In this document: one piece after another, positions 34,888 to 43,522 of the stretch | How positions within the stretch are numbered: the stretch's first letter is position 1 | How the letters are laid out: each line of letters starts with the position of its first letter | The notes under the pieces: generated by a model | Told to the model about the DNA's origin: nothing | The model's database searches: none | The model's input: only the letters and a program-made list of their open reading frames with translations | Made by a program: the position numbers and the translations under genes | Source of the DNA: Mycobacterium alsense | GTDB lineage: Bacteria > Actinomycetota > Actinomycetes > Mycobacteriales > Mycobacteriaceae | Direction: 5' to 3' | Length of the DNA: 64,000 nt | Assembly: GCF_002086635.1 (NCBI RefSeq) | Contig: NZ_MVHD01000002.1 | Coordinates: forward strand, 204,021 to 268,020

Positions 34888-36015
34888 ATGACCGTTCAAC
34901 CCGCGGCGTTCCTGCGAACGACCCTCCCGCTCGACCTTTCGCAACTGGCGGAGCTCGACAGCGGCCGCTACCACTCGATCTGGCTTCCCGATCACATGGT
35001 CAGCTTCTGGCCGGATTCCATCTGGACGCCGGAGTTCACCGACCTCGCCACCGCGTCGCCGTCGCCGCATCGCCACCTCGACGGGCTGGCGGTGGCGGCG
35101 GCCGCCGCGGTCCTCACCGCAAACGTTCCGCTTGTCAGCGCCGTCGTCGACACCGTCCGGCGGCACCCCAGCATGCTCGCGCAGACCGCACTCACCATCG
35201 ACCACCTGGCCAAGGGACGGTTCGTTCTCGGCCTGGGCAGCGGCGAGAGCGAGAACACCCTGCCCTACGGGTTCGACTTCTCGCGCCCGGTCAGCCGGTT
35301 CGAAGAAGCGCTGGCGGTGATCCGGCTGCTCTGGGAAAGCGACGGCCCCGTCGACTTCGAGGGGCGGTTCTACTCGCTGCACCACGCCCGGTTGGACACC
35401 GAGCCGTACGCGGGGACCCCACCACCGATCTGGATCGGCGCCAGCGGCCCGCGGATGCTCGAGCTCACCGGTCGCCACGCCGACGGGTGGTGGCCCGCCG
35501 GCGCATGGTCCCCCGAGCATTACGCCGAGATGCTCGCCACCGTGCGCTCGTCCGCCGAACGCGCCGGCCGGGATCCCCTGGCGATCACGCCGTGTTTCAT
35601 CCAGGTGTGTTTGCTCGGCGAGAGCGAAGACGCCCTGGCCGAGATCCTGCGGGCACCGCTGGTCAAGGCGTTCCTGCTGCAGGTGTCGGCCGAAACGTTG
35701 CGCGGCTTGGGATTCGAACATCCCATGGGCGACGGGTGGCGCGGGTTCCAGGACATCGACCCGGCGGTGCTGAACCGCGAGCGGATCATCACCTTCCTGA
35801 ACGACACGCGTCCCGAAATGCTGCTCGCCGTCGTGCCGCACGGGACCCCGAGGCAGGTGGCCAAGATCATCAAGACCTACGTCGACTCCGGTCTTCGGGT
35901 ACCCAAGATCCTCGACTACGGCGCCATGGCGGGCCTCGACTACGCCGCCTCGTCGGCGGCGAATGTGCGTGCGGCCGAGGACGAATTGCTGCGACTCTGT
36001 GGACAACCGGCATGA
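34888..36015 (+). CDS. LLM-class F420-dependent oxidoreductase of a four-gene cassette
   Basis: The 375-residue luciferase-like TIM barrel contains SIWLPDHMVSFWP, DHLAKGRFVLGLGSGES, PPPIWIGASGPRMLELTGRHADGWW-type and VVPHGTPRQVAKIIKTY. This resembles the larger F420 enzymes of the phthiodiolone-ketoreductase/methylene-H4MPT-reductase type. Its stop overlaps the start of the sulfotransferase gene (ATGA at 36012-36015). It opens a cassette of four coupled genes inserted, relative to H37Rv as remembered, between the ino1 and Rv0045c counterparts. The substrate is unknown. Confidence 0.9.
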   Translation: MTVQPAAFLRTTLPLDLSQLAELDSGRYHSIWLPDHMVSFWPDSIWTPEFTDLATASPSPHRHLDGLAVAAAAAVLTANVPLVSAVVDTVRRHPSMLAQTALTIDHLAKGRFVLGLGSGESENTLPYGFDFSRPVSRFEEALAVIRLLWESDGPVDFEGRFYSLHHARLDTEPYAGTPPPIWIGASGPRMLELTGRHADGWWPAGAWSPEHYAEMLATVRSSAERAGRDPLAITPCFIQVCLLGESEDALAEILRAPLVKAFLLQVSAETLRGLGFEHPMGDGWRGFQDIDPAVLNRERIITFLNDTRPEMLLAVVPHGTPRQVAKIIKTYVDSGLRVPKILDYGAMAGLDYAASSAANVRAAEDELLRLCGQPA

Positions 36016-37181
36016 GCGCGCGACTGGACGCGTCGGAGATGCTGCGGGCCGCCGAGGCCGAAACCGGATTGCACGACTACGGCGACCCCACCTTGCCGCA
36101 GCGCTTCGCCGCCGCCGTCGAGCACCTCAACGCCCTCGGCATGGACGCCGACGGCGGGGAACGGGCCGCGCAGGTATGCCGGTGGCTGCTGACGTCCCGG
36201 CTGGAGTTCATCGAGGACCGCAACCGCTACCCGATCGGTGACGAAGTGATCGATGCGCCGATGTTCGTCACCGGCGAACCGCGTTCGGGCACAACGCTCA
36301 TGCACGCGCTGATGTCGGTGGATCCGCACGCTCGGGCGCTGCGCTTCTGGGAGGTGATGTATCCCTCGCCGCCGCCGGGACTCGCAACGCCCGACGACGA
36401 TCGCCGCCAGCGGGCCGACGCGGACTGGCGCGAGATCAACGCCAAGATGCCCAAGTGGCTGCACAGCCACCCCTACAACGACATGCTCGGCGACGGCCTG
36501 CCCGAAGACGAACGCACCTGGGCGTTCGACTTCCGGGTCATGACCCCGACGGCGTGGTGGCGGGTGCCTATGCAGTCGCTGGTCGGTGGCCTGCCCACCG
36601 ATGCGGCGGCACAGTATCGGCTGCACAAGGCCATGCTGCAGCAGCTGCAATACCGCCGGCCGCGAAAATACTGGGTATTGAAGGGCTTTCACGGGTTTCG
36701 ACTCCGGGAAATGTTCGACGCCTACCCCGACGCCACCATGGTCTGGCTGCACCGCGACCCGGTGCAGGTCGCCGCGTCGCGCACCATGATGATGGCCGAC
36801 ATCGCCGAAGGGATGGTCGGTCCCGTCGACCTGCACGCCCTGGCGAAGATGCATCTGGAATTGACGCGCGCCGGCGTCGCCAACACCATGAGCAATCCCC
36901 TGGTTGACGACCCGCGCATCCTGCACGTCCGCTACACCGACTTCATCGCCGACCAGGTGGGGACGGTGCAACGCTATTACGCCTTCGCCGGCCGCCGGGT
37001 CGCACCGGAAGCCGAGTCGGCGATGCGCGACTACCTGGCCAACAATCGCGGCGACCGCTACGGCAAGTTCACCTACTCCACCCAACTGCTGGTCGACATC
37101 GGCGAAGACCTCGATGCTCTGCACGCCGAATTCCGGCCCTTCCGTGAGCGATTCGGCGTCCCGATCGAGAACCGCGGCTGA
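36012..37181 (+). CDS. Sulfotransferase family protein
   Basis: The 389-residue protein has the 5'-phosphosulfate loop as GEPRSGTTLMHALMSVD and the 3'-phosphate site as VWLHRDPVQVAASRTMM, so it should use PAPS to sulfate an alcohol or sugar. The C-terminal part (GDRYGKFTYS) matches the mycobacterial Stf subgroup. No signal peptide is present, so it acts in the cytoplasm. Translation is coupled to the LLM enzyme upstream, and the isomerase starts one base after its stop. A sulfated lipid or sugar product is a reasonable guess. Confidence 0.9.
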   Translation: MSARLDASEMLRAAEAETGLHDYGDPTLPQRFAAAVEHLNALGMDADGGERAAQVCRWLLTSRLEFIEDRNRYPIGDEVIDAPMFVTGEPRSGTTLMHALMSVDPHARALRFWEVMYPSPPPGLATPDDDRRQRADADWREINAKMPKWLHSHPYNDMLGDGLPEDERTWAFDFRVMTPTAWWRVPMQSLVGGLPTDAAAQYRLHKAMLQQLQYRRPRKYWVLKGFHGFRLREMFDAYPDATMVWLHRDPVQVAASRTMMMADIAEGMVGPVDLHALAKMHLELTRAGVANTMSNPLVDDPRILHVRYTDFIADQVGTVQRYYAFAGRRVAPEAESAMRDYLANNRGDRYGKFTYSTQLLVDIGEDLDALHAEFRPFRERFGVPIENRG

Positions 37182-37182
37182 C

Positions 37183-37986
37183 ATGGGGACCGCGCACGAC
37201 CGGCTGTCGGTGCACAACGTCACGTTCTACGGCGACTCGCTCGCCGACCTGCGGGCGCACTGGGCGGCCCTCGGCGTCTCCAGGCTGAGCATCCTGGACG
37301 CTCAACTGCTCGATCCCGAGTTCCCAAAGCTCCTGCAGCGTAACGACTACACCGTCGAAGCGGTATGCCACCTTTTCGCGGACGGCCGGCTGTCCACCGA
37401 CGTGAACGCCGCCCGGGACGCGCTGTCGCGGGTGATCGACGCCGCGGCCGAGGTGGGCGCGCGCACCGTCTACCTGCTCACGGGCGGGCGTGAAACCCTG
37501 ACCTGGGAGCGCGCCGCCGGCCGGTTCCGCGATATGGTCAGCCCCTGCGTGGAGCGGGCCGCGCGATCGGGCGTGGCGCTGGCGATCGAGAACGCCTCCA
37601 GCCTCTACGCCGACATGCACCTCGCCCACACCCTGCGCGACACGGTAACCCTCGCCGAGATGTGCGGGCTGGACGTCTGCATCGACGTGTTCCACTGCTG
37701 GGCCGAAGGCGATTTCGAGCCGATGGTGCAGCGCGCCCTGCCGCGGACGGCACTCATCCAGTTAAGCGACTACGTCCTGGGCGACCGGGCACTCCCCGGC
37801 CGGGCGGTCCCCGGGGACGGCACCATCCCGATCGAACCGTTCGTCGCGCAGGCGCTCGCCGGCGGCTACGCGCACGGCTTCGATCTGGAGCTCATTGGTC
37901 CTAGAATCGACGCCGAAGGCCGCCTCGAATCCGCCCGGCGCGCGTGTGACGTCGTCGGGGCGATGCTGACCAGACTGGGTGCGTGA
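37183..37986 (+). CDS. Sugar phosphate isomerase/epimerase-fold protein (AP endonuclease 2 family)
   Basis: The 267-residue TIM barrel of the xylose-isomerase-like family shows YLLTGGRETLTWER, LAIENASSLYADMH with the metal-ligand Glu, VCIDVFHCWAEGDFE with Asp and His, and PGDGTIPIEPF. These ligands fit a divalent-metal isomerase, epimerase or dehydratase. Its stop overlaps the GTG start of the next gene. The substrate is not known; context suggests a sugar or inositol-like compound handled with the sulfotransferase and LLM enzyme. Confidence 0.88.
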   Translation: MGTAHDRLSVHNVTFYGDSLADLRAHWAALGVSRLSILDAQLLDPEFPKLLQRNDYTVEAVCHLFADGRLSTDVNAARDALSRVIDAAAEVGARTVYLLTGGRETLTWERAAGRFRDMVSPCVERAARSGVALAIENASSLYADMHLAHTLRDTVTLAEMCGLDVCIDVFHCWAEGDFEPMVQRALPRTALIQLSDYVLGDRALPGRAVPGDGTIPIEPFVAQALAGGYAHGFDLELIGPRIDAEGRLESARRACDVVGAMLTRLGA

Positions 37987-39197
37987 CAATGGCTTTCGGT
38001 GACGGCGCCGACGACGCGGAGCTGCGATCGGCGTGGCATGAATTCTGTGCACGGCTGCGGGACGCGGGCGAGCAGGTCTTCAAGGAGGCAAACGTCGCCT
38101 CGGGCGCGCAGCGCGTCGACGCCTTCCGCTTTCTCACCCAAAACCTGGGGCAGGCCTTCGATCTGGCGCTCGAGACCCGCGACACACGCTACCCGGCGCT
38201 GCACACCTTCTGCGGGCCAACCCGCAAGCTCGGCGGGGACTGCGCCGACTTCACGTATCAGCAGGCGTGGATCGACGGTCGGTCGGCGTACCGGCTGACC
38301 GGTCATCGGGGCACGTCCCGATTCTTCAACGTAACCGTCCAGGGTGCGCGCAACCCAGGCCCGGGCGTGCTGCACGAACCGTTCGGCGACACACCGCAGG
38401 CCAACCTGCTCGGACACCAGCTCCACGTCGACGACGACGGGAGGTTCGAGGTTTTCATCGGTGGCCCCGAACGCGCGCCCAACTGGCTGCCCACCGACGC
38501 CGAATCGCGCAAGCTGTTCATCCGCCAGGGCTTCGACCGGTGGGACGAGATCCCCGCGCGGATGCGGATCGAGCGGATCGACATGGCCTCGCCCAAGCCG
38601 CTGCCCACCCCGCACGGCATGGTCGAGGCGATGCATTGGGCCGGCGACTTCGTCACCGGCCTGATGTCGGACTGGCCCGAGTTTCCGTTCGCCCACGGGG
38701 GCGTCGACGCCACCCACCCCAACACCTTTCCCGGCGTCGGCGCGACCGACGCCGACAGCAAGCGGGGCCGCGCCGCCGCCAACATGTATTGGGAACTGCG
38801 CCCCGACGAGGCGCTCATCGTGGAATTCGACGCACACGACGGGCTGTGGATGTTCACCAACATGGGTGTCTTCTTCAACAGCATGGACTACCTCTACCGC
38901 CCGGTGAGCTACACGCCGAGCCGCGCAAGAACCGATGGCGACGGCCGGGTGCGGCTGGTCATGGCGCACCGAGATCCAAACGTGCACAACTGGCTCGACA
39001 CCCAGGGCTTCGCCCGCGGAAACCTGACCTACCGCCACATGCTCGAGGGCGAGCCCGCCGCGCTGGAGACCAGGGTCGTCAAGCACGACGACCTATTCGA
39101 CGAGCTGCCCACGGACACGGCGATGGTGAGCCCGGAAGAACGCAGCGCGGCGATGTGGGAACGATTCCGCGGCATCCGTCGTCGATACGTCCTCTAG
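37983..39197 (+). CDS. DUF1214-like protein of the cassette
   Basis: The 404-residue protein resembles DUF1214/DUF1254-type proteins in its C-terminal half (ANMYWELRPDEALIVEF, then MDYLYRPVSYTPS). An N-terminal helical part is followed by YRLTGHRGTSRFFNVTVQG. Similar proteins sit near sulfotransferases and steroid-like catabolic genes in actinobacteria, but no reaction is established. GTG at 37983 overlaps the previous stop; an ATG two codons later is the alternative. Its stop is close to the hydrolase gene. Confidence 0.82.
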   Translation: MTMAFGDGADDAELRSAWHEFCARLRDAGEQVFKEANVASGAQRVDAFRFLTQNLGQAFDLALETRDTRYPALHTFCGPTRKLGGDCADFTYQQAWIDGRSAYRLTGHRGTSRFFNVTVQGARNPGPGVLHEPFGDTPQANLLGHQLHVDDDGRFEVFIGGPERAPNWLPTDAESRKLFIRQGFDRWDEIPARMRIERIDMASPKPLPTPHGMVEAMHWAGDFVTGLMSDWPEFPFAHGGVDATHPNTFPGVGATDADSKRGRAAANMYWELRPDEALIVEFDAHDGLWMFTNMGVFFNSMDYLYRPVSYTPSRARTDGDGRVRLVMAHRDPNVHNWLDTQGFARGNLTYRHMLEGEPAALETRVVKHDDLFDELPTDTAMVSPEERSAAMWERFRGIRRRYVL

Positions 39198-39217
39198 TGT
39201 CAAAGATCGTGACCGAG

Positions 39218-40123
39218 ATGTCTGAGGATGAACTGGCCGGCCTATCGGAGTTCTCGCTGTTATCGGAGAACGCCGAGCAGGCCGGGATCGCGGGCCCGCT
39301 GCCGGACGTCGAGCGCGTGGAGCGGGGTGCGGCGGAGACCAGGATCAGCGCGCTGCGCTGGGGCCGCACTCCCCCGCGGATCGTGTTCTTCCACGGCGGT
39401 GGGCAAAACGCCCACACCTGGGACACCGTGATCGTGGGCCTGGGTGAACCCGCGCTGGCCGTCGACCTGCCCGGCCACGGGCATTCGGCGTGGCGGGAAG
39501 ACGGCGACTATTCCCCACATCACAACGCGGACGCCCTGGCGCCGGCGCTGCGCGAGCTGGCGCCGAACGCCGACCTCGTCGTGGGCATGTCGCTGGGCGG
39601 GTTGACCGCCATCCGGCTGGCCGCCGTGGCCCCCGAGCTGGTGCGTGAGCTCGTCCTCATCGACGTCACCCCGTCGGCGCTGCAGCGCCATTCCGAGCTG
39701 ACCAAAGAACAGCAGGGCACGGTGGCGCTGATGCACGGCGAGCGCGAGTTTCCCAGCTTCCAGGCCATGCTGGATCTGACCATCGCCGCCGCCCCCCACC
39801 GCGAGGTAAAGGCACTGCGCCGCGGCGTCGTGCACAATTCCCGCCGGCTGGACAACGGCAACTGGACGTGGCGCTACGACGCCATCCGCAAGTTCCCGGA
39901 TTTCGCCGGCCTGTGGGACGACGTCAACGGGTTGGCCGCGCCGATCACGCTGATCCGCGGCGGCTCGTCCGGCTTCGTCACCGACGGGGACGCCGAAGAA
40001 CTTGCCAGGCGTGCAAACGATTTCCGCGCCGCGCACGTCGTCGAGAACTCGGGGCATTCCGTGCAGAGCGACCAACCCCTCGCGCTGATCGATCTGCTGC
40101 GCGGGGTGCTCGACGCGCGCTGA
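39218..40123 (+). CDS. Alpha/beta hydrolase (Rv0045c-like)
   Basis: The 301-residue serine hydrolase has the oxyanion strand VFFHGGGQNAHTWD, nucleophile elbow VVGMSLGGLTA with Ser, and catalytic His in ENSGHSVQSDQP; HGEREFPSF and DLPGHGHSAW agree with Rv0045c, an esterase of known structure. The ATG at 39218 gives SEDELAGLSEF, the equivalent of the Rv0045c start; GTGs at 39197 and 39209 would add a few residues. It follows the cassette after 20 bases and precedes the TetR gene by six. Confidence 0.93.
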   Translation: MSEDELAGLSEFSLLSENAEQAGIAGPLPDVERVERGAAETRISALRWGRTPPRIVFFHGGGQNAHTWDTVIVGLGEPALAVDLPGHGHSAWREDGDYSPHHNADALAPALRELAPNADLVVGMSLGGLTAIRLAAVAPELVRELVLIDVTPSALQRHSELTKEQQGTVALMHGEREFPSFQAMLDLTIAAAPHREVKALRRGVVHNSRRLDNGNWTWRYDAIRKFPDFAGLWDDVNGLAAPITLIRGGSSGFVTDGDAEELARRANDFRAAHVVENSGHSVQSDQPLALIDLLRGVLDAR

Positions 40124-40129
40124 TCCATC

Positions 40130-40735
40130 GTGACCGACCACGATCGCCGTGCCAGGCGGGCCGGGCGGCCGCGTGACACCTCGATCGACGAGCGGGTGCT
40201 GGCGGTGACGCGCGGGTTGCTGGTCGAGGTCGGCTGGGACGCTTTGAGCATGCGGCTCGTCGCCGCGCGGACCGGGGTCGGACGAGCCAGCCTGAACCGC
40301 CGCTGGTCGTCGAAGGCGGAGCTGGTGTTGCACGCGATCCTCGGTGAAACGCCCGACCTGGCACCGTTTTCCGGCACCGACCTGACCGGCTGGACCGAGT
40401 GGGTGGTGCGGGGCAGCCACGAACTGTTCAGCAGACCCGACGTGCGAGCCGCGGTGCCTGGCCTGCTGCTGGCCCTGCGCGAAAACGACGGCCTGCGAAG
40501 GGATTTGTGGGCGCGGTTCAGCGGCCCCGCCGTGCAGCTCTTCGCCGAGGACGTGCGCGCGACGACGTCCGTGGCACGACGGCGCGCCGACGTGGAGGCC
40601 CGGGCCGCGCTGGCGATGGCCGCGGGTGCCGCATTGTTCGTCACGACCGTCGCCGTCGAGGACGACTCGGAGCAGCTACGAGACCGGATCGCGCAGCTGC
40701 TGACGACGGCCGTCGCCGCGTCCCATCCGCACTGA
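40130..40735 (+). CDS. TetR family transcriptional regulator
   Basis: The 201-residue protein has a TetR helix-turn-helix (VLAVTRGLLVEVGWDALSM, then TGVGRASLNRRWSSKAELV) in residues 20-67 and a C-terminal ligand-binding part of the TetR_C_11/16 kind. A GTG at 40130 starts it six bases after the hydrolase, so it is probably the last gene of that transcript and may control it. Its 3' end overlaps the convergent epimerase gene by 60 bases. The ligand is unknown. Confidence 0.9.
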   Translation: MTDHDRRARRAGRPRDTSIDERVLAVTRGLLVEVGWDALSMRLVAARTGVGRASLNRRWSSKAELVLHAILGETPDLAPFSGTDLTGWTEWVVRGSHELFSRPDVRAAVPGLLLALRENDGLRRDLWARFSGPAVQLFAEDVRATTSVARRRADVEARAALAMAAGAALFVTTVAVEDDSEQLRDRIAQLLTTAVAASHPH

Positions 40736-41704
40736 CTCGGCGATCGCGGCTTTCGGGCACCGCCAGGCGGCCATTCGGAGGTCGCGCAACGTGGCGCTGT
40801 CGTCTGTCGGTGTGGCGGCGGTGAGCAGCAGGGCCGCCTCGTAGCTGAGCCCGTCGCCGAGCGGAACGTATCGGCCCGCGACGTCGGCGACGCGGCCACC
40901 GGCCCGCAACAGCTTTGGGGATAGGGGGACCCGCCGTATCCTCCGCCCCAGGCCGTGCTCGAGCGCGTCGATCATCTCGCCGAAGGTGAGCAGTTCTCCG
41001 CCGCACACGTAGCGGCGCGGGCCCCGGCCGGCCTCCATGAGGCGAGCGTGAACGTCGGCGACGTCGCGGACGTCGACCATCTGCATGCCCCCGCGCACGC
41101 TGGGTGCCAGCGCCCAACGAACGATCGGGGCCCACCCCCGCTCGGTGACACCCGCCGCGGTGCCGAACGCCGGCCCCACGACGCTGGACGGATACGTCAC
41201 GACGACGGGCGCGCCGTCGGCCTGCAGGCGCCGGGCGACGCGATCCGCGTAGCCCTTGGTCTTGGCGTACGCGCTGCGGCCGGACGCCGTCGGGGAGTCG
41301 GGCGAAATGATCCCGTTCGGCGGCGGGAACAGCGCGCTGTAGCTGCTCACCAAGATGATCGGGTCGAGACCAAGGCTCACCGCCCGGGTCAGGATCGCCT
41401 CCGTTGCAAAGGCATTCACGTCCCACATCGCCCTCGCCCGGCGTTCATCCGTGCCGACCACGCCGGCCGCGTGCACCAACGCGTCGGCGCCGGCAAGGAG
41501 CTCCTCGACGGTTGTCGGGGCGCGCACGTCGCCGATGACCACGGTCACCGGGCCCAGCGGGCGCAACCGGTCCAGCAGCCCGCCCCCGCCGGCCGCGGGA
41601 TCGTTCGGAGCCACCAGCAGCCGCACGCGGTGTCCCGCGTCCAGCAACGCCCGCACCGTGTGCGCGCCCAGGTAGCCCGTTCCGCCCGTTACCGCGATCT
41701 GCAC
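40676..41704 (-). CDS. NAD-dependent epimerase/dehydratase family protein
   Basis: The 342-residue extended SDR has the NAD motif TGGTGYLGAHTV at the N-terminus, DVRAPTTVEELLAGADALVHAA, and the catalytic YAKTK with a preceding SSYSALF. This is the dihydroflavonol-reductase-like subgroup. The substrate is unknown. Its last 60 bases overlap the TetR gene on the other strand. Start is ATG at 41704; upstream on its own strand lies a 10-base palindrome. No counterpart sits here in H37Rv as recalled. Confidence 0.88.
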   Translation of the reverse strand: MQIAVTGGTGYLGAHTVRALLDAGHRVRLLVAPNDPAAGGGGLLDRLRPLGPVTVVIGDVRAPTTVEELLAGADALVHAAGVVGTDERRARAMWDVNAFATEAILTRAVSLGLDPIILVSSYSALFPPPNGIISPDSPTASGRSAYAKTKGYADRVARRLQADGAPVVVTYPSSVVGPAFGTAAGVTERGWAPIVRWALAPSVRGGMQMVDVRDVADVHARLMEAGRGPRRYVCGGELLTFGEMIDALEHGLGRRIRRVPLSPKLLRAGGRVADVAGRYVPLGDGLSYEAALLLTAATPTDDSATLRDLRMAAWRCPKAAIAESVRMGRGDGRRQQLRDPVS

Positions 41705-41740
41705 TGTCGCCTCCCGTGCTGCGATATTCCGATGCCAATG

Positions 41741-41750
41741 GTATCGATAC
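41741..41750. promoter_or_regulatory. 10-base palindrome upstream of the epimerase gene
   Basis: GTATCGATAC is a perfect palindrome 37 bases upstream of the epimerase start and 64 bases before the divergent LLM gene. It could serve as an operator for the nearby TetR protein. Only its presence is seen. Confidence 0.35.
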
Positions 41751-41813
41751 AGGCCCTTGCGCCCCGCCCGGCTGGGTCACCCACGCTGAACTCACGGGGC
41801 TTACGGTGGTCCA

Positions 41814-42602
41814 ATGACACCCCCCGTTCGTATCGGCGTCCAGCTGCAGCCGCAGCACGCCCCGCAGTACGGCCAGATCCGCGACGCCGTTCGCCGCTGT
41901 GAGGACATCGGCGTCGACATCGCATTCAACTGGGACCACTTCTTCCCGCTCTATGGCGACCCCGACGGCGCGCATTTCGAGTGCTGGACCATGCTCGGGG
42001 CGTGGGCCGAGCAGACGTCGCGCATCGAGATCGGTGCGCTGGTGACGTGCAATTCCTACCGCAACCCGGAGCTCTTGGCCGACATGGCCCGCACCGTCGA
42101 CCACATCTCCGGCGGCCGGCTCGTCCTGGGCATCGGGTCGGGTTGGAAATACAAGGATTACGACGAGTACGGCTACGAATTCGGCACCGTCGGCAGCCGC
42201 CTCGACGACTTGGCGGCCGCGATGCCGCGCATCAAGGCGCGGCTGGCCACGCTGAACCCGCCGCCGACCCGCGACATCCCCGTCCTGATCGGAGGTGGCG
42301 GCGAACGCAAGACCCTGCGGCTGGTGGCCGAATACGCCGACATCTGGCACAGCTTCACCTCCGCCGACGAGTACCCGGCGAAGTCGGCCGTCCTGGAGCG
42401 GCACTGCGGCGACGTCGGCCGCGACCCCGCCGGCATCGAATGCTCGGCCGCGGTCGACGGGGACGTGGCGGGCGGCGGCTTGCTCGCCAGTGCCGAAAGG
42501 CTCGTGGGCCTCGGCGTCGGGATGTTGACCGTCGGTTGCGACGGCCCGGACTACGACCTGTCCCGCGCCGAAGCGCTGTGCAAGTGGCGCGATAGCCGCT
42601 GA
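41814..42602 (+). CDS. LLM-class F420-dependent oxidoreductase (Rv0044c-like)
   Basis: The 262-residue TIM barrel has VRIGVQLQPQHAPQY, FNWDHFFPLYGDPDGAHFECW, DHISGGRLVLGIGSGWKYKDYDEYG and PVLIGGGGERKTLRLVAEYAD. These match the TIGR03560-type F420 group and the Rv0044c position between Rv0045c- and Rv0043c-like genes. The reaction is unknown. The GntR gene follows after 130 bases on the same strand. Confidence 0.92.
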   Translation: MTPPVRIGVQLQPQHAPQYGQIRDAVRRCEDIGVDIAFNWDHFFPLYGDPDGAHFECWTMLGAWAEQTSRIEIGALVTCNSYRNPELLADMARTVDHISGGRLVLGIGSGWKYKDYDEYGYEFGTVGSRLDDLAAAMPRIKARLATLNPPPTRDIPVLIGGGGERKTLRLVAEYADIWHSFTSADEYPAKSAVLERHCGDVGRDPAGIECSAAVDGDVAGGGLLASAERLVGLGVGMLTVGCDGPDYDLSRAEALCKWRDSR

Positions 42603-42732
42603 CCCCGCCGATAAAACGTTGCCTCACGTTTTGCCCGCGATTCGTCGGCCAAACATGACGACGCGCGCACCAACTCGTGAGAAACTCTCAGCGCCGGATT
42701 TGCCCTAGGTTTGAAAGGCACTCAAGAAACGG

Positions 42733-43473
42733 ATGCCAAAGAAATACGGGGTCAAAGAAAAGGACCAGGTTGTTTCGCACATCCTCAACCTGGTGCTCAC
42801 GGGGAAATTGCGCAGCGGCGATCGTGTGGACCGCAATGAGATCGCGGTGAGCCTCGGGGTCAGCCGCGTCCCGATCCAGGAGGCGCTGGTCCAGCTCGAA
42901 CACGACGGGATCGTGTCCACCCGCTATCACCGGGGCGCGTTTATCGAGCGGTTCGACGAGGACACCGTCCTCGAACACCACGAGGTCGACGGCCTGCTCA
43001 ACGGCATCGCCTCGGCGCGCGCGGCGACCAACCCCACGCCGCGGATCCTGGGACAGCTCGATGCGCTCATGCGATCGTTGCGCTCGGCGAAGGAAACCAG
43101 GGCCTTCTCGGAGATCGCCGGGGAGTATCGGCGCACGATCAACGACGAGTACGCCGGACCGCGGTTGCATGCGACGATTCGCGCCTCGCAAAACCTCATC
43201 CCCCGGGCGTTCTGGACGACCTACCAGGGCAGCCGCGAAGACATCCTGCCGTTCTACGAGGACGAGACCAGCGCGATCCACCGGCGTGATCCCGAGGCCG
43301 CGCGGACCGCATGCGTCGGCCGGTCCCACCTCATGGCACAGACCATGCTGACCGAACTGTTTCGGCGCCGAGTGTTCACCGCGCCGAACGACATCGGCCA
43401 GGTGGTCGCCGGCCCTCTTCGGGTAGTCACCGACGCGGATGCGACCCGCGAGGAGCCGTCGGTCGCGCTGTGA
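42733..43473 (+). CDS. GntR family regulator, FCD subgroup (Rv0043c-like)
   Basis: The 246-residue regulator has an N-terminal winged helix ([19 protein letters not shown], then [16 protein letters not shown]) and a helical FCD ligand domain. In the latter, residues such as D125-H-type pairs and HLMAQTM may bind a metal and a small acid. FCD members usually respond to carboxylic or amino acids. In this genome an amino-acid ABC transporter follows 49 bases later, making it a plausible target. Confidence 0.92.
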   Translation: MPKKYGVKEKDQVVSHILNLVLTGKLRSGDRVDRNEIAVSLGVSRVPIQEALVQLEHDGIVSTRYHRGAFIERFDEDTVLEHHEVDGLLNGIASARAATNPTPRILGQLDALMRSLRSAKETRAFSEIAGEYRRTINDEYAGPRLHATIRASQNLIPRAFWTTYQGSREDILPFYEDETSAIHRRDPEAARTACVGRSHLMAQTMLTELFRRRVFTAPNDIGQVVAGPLRVVTDADATREEPSVAL

Positions 43474-43522
43474 CCTCGCGCTAGCGGGGCGGGGCCGCCG
43501 ACCGGTCGATACGGTGGCGGTG

